In this document: in pieces, positions 7,124 through 8,852 of the stretch | How the letters are laid out: each line of letters begins with the position of its first letter | Numbering within the stretch: the stretch's first letter is position 1 | Assembly: GCA_021827875.1 (NCBI GenBank) | Contig: JAKAUA010000087.1 | Span: 1-8,852 of the forward strand | DNA: 8,852 nt | Reading direction: 5' to 3' | Source of the DNA: a bacterium | GTDB lineage: Bacteria; Babelota; Babeliae; Babelales; Vermiphilaceae | Made by a program: the position numbers and the translations under genes | Notes under the pieces: generated by a model | Seen by the model: the letters and a program-made list of their open reading frames with translations, nothing else | Told to the model about the DNA's origin: nothing | The model's database searches: none

Positions 7124-7179
7124 CTTTACTTAGTAGAATATTTATCAAAAAGATGTGGTTATTTTATGCCGATATTTCT

Positions 7180-7956
7180 TTATAATATAGCATCGCCGAC
7201 GTTTAGTTTTCTTTTGAGGCGGCTTACCGGCGCAGTAGCATGCGATTTTTTACGGGTATTGTATGATGCGATAGTCTCAACATTCTTTAGTTCGTCAGGA
7301 AGATTAATATCTTTTTTACTAAAGAGAGTATTCAATTCTCTACGAGTTTCACTAATATCACTGAGCACTTTTACTCTTGATTCTATCCAAGAAAGTTGAA
7401 GAGAAGAAGCACGGGCATATTCTTCCGAAAGAACGGCACGCTGGTGTTTGAGATTTTTCACGTTATCATCTAATTCTTGTAAATAACATTCTAAGTTTAA
7501 TGCTTTTGCAAAATCTTCTGTGGTTGAGTTGTATAAATGGTTGAGTAATGGCCTTATTGCCGCCGATTCATTTCGTTTTTTATCATATAACGAGCTTAAA
7601 TTTGCTGCATTGAGTGTTAATTCATTCTGCAATCTTGATGCGTATTCGGATAATGTGTCATCATCTTGTGCAAGCGCATCATAGCGATTATGAGCATCTG
7701 CAATTTCTTCACTCAATAAGCTGTCTTGATGATCTTTGATCCAGTGGTGAGAAGTAACAATCGTTGGCGCATAAAGTTCTAAATTACGTTTGATTAAATC
7801 TTCTCTTGTTGTGTAAATGGGACATTTAGCATGATCAAAGAGGCCAATAAATGATGAAAAATAAGACTTTGCTTGTCCAAACCATGAATGGGTAGGATTT
7901 GCCTGTATTGTAAGCGCAAATGATAAAAAGAATAATGAAATTGATTGTTTTTTCAT
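7180..7956 (-). CDS. Exported coiled-coil protein of unknown function
   Basis: I do not recognise this family. The 258-aa product has a clear signal peptide (MKKQSISLFFLSFALTIQA, cleavage likely after residue 19), so it should be periplasmic or secreted. The mature protein has two stretches of heptad-like, charged helix: about 82-125 (DAHNRYDALAQDDDTLSEYA and onward) and about 150-215 (CYLQELDDNVKNLKHQRAVL and onward), suggesting a helical hairpin or coiled coil. The C-terminus (about 230-254) is basic and unstructured-looking, with SRLKRKL near the end. Cysteines are at 45 and 157. ATG 7956 is chosen over an upstream in-frame alternative at 8049 because GGAGGT lies 9 nt upstream of it and the signal peptide starts exactly there; the upstream 31 codons look like untranslated leader. 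It converges on gatA with a shared terminator and is divergent from the PAP2-like gene. Confidence 0.82.
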   Translation of the reverse strand: MKKQSISLFFLSFALTIQANPTHSWFGQAKSYFSSFIGLFDHAKCPIYTTREDLIKRNLELYAPTIVTSHHWIKDHQDSLLSEEIADAHNRYDALAQDDDTLSEYASRLQNELTLNAANLSSLYDKKRNESAAIRPLLNHLYNSTTEDFAKALNLECYLQELDDNVKNLKHQRAVLSEEYARASSLQLSWIESRVKVLSDISETRRELNTLFSKKDINLPDELKNVETIASYNTRKKSHATAPVSRLKRKLNVGDAIL

Positions 7957-7965
7957 GGGAAATGT

Positions 7966-7971
7966 ACCTCC
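7966..7971 (-). promoter_or_regulatory. Strong ribosome-binding site fixing the start at 7956
   Basis: On the minus strand GGAGGT sits 9 nt upstream of ATG 7956. It is the best Shine-Dalgarno match in the window and rules out the longer reading from 8049. Confidence 0.75.
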
Positions 7972-7981
7972 ATCATTGTAT

Positions 7982-8015
7982 ATTATAAGATTGCCATTTA
8001 TCACAAAAATGTCAA
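7982..8015 (-). promoter_or_regulatory. Candidate promoter for the exported coiled-coil protein gene
   Basis: On the minus strand a consensus TATAAT (7982-7987) lies upstream of the GGAGGT site, giving a predicted 5' leader of about 20 nt. A consensus TTGACA (8010-8015) is also present, but 22 nt away instead of about 17, too far for a standard sigma-70 promoter. The -10 may work with a weaker -35, or an activator may be involved. Confidence 0.4.
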
Positions 8016-8092
8016 ATTGAAAATGGCTACCGTTCGCTATTCTACCCAATTTTTTATTTTTCGCTTGAGATTAAAAATGGCAGTTGGGTAAA

Positions 8093-8104
8093 CTACTATA
8101 GTAG
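8093..8104. promoter_or_regulatory. 12-nt perfect palindrome upstream of the PAP2-like gene
   Basis: CTACTATAGTAG is a perfect palindrome 24 nt before ATG 8129, in the 172-nt divergent intergenic region. It contains TACTAT (8094-8099), which could be a -10 with a weak TTAAAA (8071-8076) 17 nt upstream. It could equally be a small operator for a dimeric regulator, or chance. Confidence 0.25.
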
Positions 8105-8128
8105 GGGGAATTCGGGGGGAAATGGGTT

Positions 8129-8852
8129 ATGCGATCAATTCAAAAAGCATTTTGCCTTTTGAGTGTTGCATTAGGGGTCATGAACGCGGAAGCGCATCAA
8201 ACACCATGCATCAGAAAAGGCCTTAGTTTTAAAGAAGTCCGTGCACGTCGAGTACAGGCGGGTAAAACTAAAGAACCGCTAATATTTCAAGATATATTCA
8301 AAGATGTAGCCTATCTTAACTATAATTTATTTAGTTTTGATACCTTTAAAATAATCGCCAGTATATTTCCTTTCTATGTTGCAGCCCGTATGGTTGATGA
8401 ACCATTACAAAATAAGTTTTATTGTGCACAACATCATAAAAATATCCATCAGATGCCTTGGTGGTGCAATACAGCGGCACGTTTTGGACTGGCATTGCCT
8501 TTTGTGGGGCTGGGTAGCCTAGCTTTTTTTGCTCGTGACGAGGAGTTGCGGCAAACAAGCTGGGTTTTTATTTTAGGTATGCCATTTTTGATTTTTGGTA
8601 ATAAAATAACTAAATGCTTTACTTTTGATGGCTGTGAGCGCCCATGGCACCAAGATTTTAGTTGCATCAAGCGCAGCTGTGGAGGTTTTCCTTCCGGTCA
8701 TATGTCAGAGATTACCTATATGGCAGCACTCTATGGATCTCGTTTTGGCTATAAATGGGGAATTCCGCTCGGCGTCTATGGCGCCTTTGTAGGGGTTAAT
8801 TTTTTGGTGAGTAACCGCCATTATATATCACAATTAGTGGGGGGCGTCGCTT
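8129..8852 (+). CDS. PAP2-superfamily membrane phosphatase-like protein, 3' end outside the window
   Basis: The frame is open from ATG 8129 to the end of the window (241 codons, no stop), so the C-terminus is missing. ATG follows a G-run ending GGGGGGA (8114-8120). An N-terminal signal-like segment (residues 1-22, ending VMNAEA) is followed by several hydrophobic segments (about 73-87, 117-134, 144-157, 194-227). PAP2 phosphatases remove phosphate from lipids such as undecaprenyl pyrophosphate, phosphatidate or lipid A. Visible motifs are K162 with RP at 171-172, PSGH at 188-191, and SNRHYISQLVGG (228-239) at the motif-3 position, with His231 as the expected phosphohistidine nucleophile. Oddities: the K-to-RP distance is 8 instead of 6, the usual Ser-Arg pair 7 and 6 residues before this His is Asn-Phe, and the usual Asp four residues after it is Gln. 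It may therefore be a divergent subgroup or a non-catalytic homolog. Substrate unknown. Confidence 0.8.
   Translation, partial: MRSIQKAFCLLSVALGVMNAEAHQTPCIRKGLSFKEVRARRVQAGKTKEPLIFQDIFKDVAYLNYNLFSFDTFKIIASIFPFYVAARMVDEPLQNKFYCAQHHKNIHQMPWWCNTAARFGLALPFVGLGSLAFFARDEELRQTSWVFILGMPFLIFGNKITKCFTFDGCERPWHQDFSCIKRSCGGFPSGHMSEITYMAALYGSRFGYKWGIPLGVYGAFVGVNFLVSNRHYISQLVGGVA

Noticed and set aside
7957..8049. N-terminal extension of the coiled-coil protein gene up to 8049
   Set aside because: A GGAGGT site and a signal peptide mark ATG 7956 as the start; the extension overlaps the candidate promoter and has no protein-like features.
8346..8670. Minus-strand open frames at the right end
   Set aside because: They are shadows of the plus-strand PAP2-like gene, whose PSGH motif and hydrophobic segments show the true coding strand.
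1..8852. CRISPR array, tRNA/rRNA genes, insertion sequences or defence system
   Set aside because: No regularly spaced repeats, no cloverleaf-like segments, no transposase or integrase motifs, and no nuclease or toxin-antitoxin signatures were seen.

Overview
This AT-rich window reads as a piece of a reduced, probably host-associated Gram-negative-type bacterial genome. It combines indirect tRNA amidation genes (gatC, gatA), many small exported proteins of no recognised family, short lineage-specific tandem paralogs and a decayed gene copy. My best guess is Candidatus Dependentiae (TM6/Babeliae) or a similar endosymbiont. That is inference from gene style, not a phylogenetic result.

Left region (1-3065, minus strand). 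This is a block of exported-protein genes. Reading down the minus strand, it starts with a 238-aa signal-peptide protein (2349-3065). Next, 23 nt later and probably in the same transcript, comes a 231-aa cysteine-containing exported protein (1630-2325). Then follows a 196-aa exported protein (901-1491) closed by a strong hairpin terminator (842-879). Last is a frameshifted copy of that gene (205-811). The 231-aa, 196-aa and decayed proteins share an N-terminal S-D-F(-E-N) motif and a C-terminal W-(I/L)-G-A-x-A-L-K type helix, so they look like a tandem family of three in different states. The first 204 nt hold no convincing gene, only an inverted repeat at 33-79.

Central region (3155-7064, plus strand). 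This is a compact housekeeping cluster: rsmG (16S rRNA G527 methyltransferase), a MATE-family multidrug/organic-ion exporter, gatC and gatA. The last three are tightly spaced (7 and 18 nt). There is no obvious terminator between rsmG and the MATE gene, so all four may be one operon. GatC and GatA are two of the three subunits of the Asp/Glu-tRNA amidotransferase; gatB is not here and must lie elsewhere. The cluster ends at a 17-bp perfect hairpin with flanking T-runs on both strands (7082-7123), which also serves the convergent gene to its right.

Right region (7180-8852). A minus-strand gene encodes an exported coiled-coil protein of 258 aa (7180-7956). Divergent from it is a plus-strand gene cut by the window end (8129-8852+), encoding a PAP2-superfamily membrane phosphatase-like protein. 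It has an intact PSGH motif but an altered third motif.

The most notable item is the tandem exported-protein family with one member dying by at least three frameshifts while part of its C-terminal coding DNA stays about 93% identical to the intact neighbour. I saw no CRISPR array, tRNA, rRNA, insertion sequence or prophage gene.
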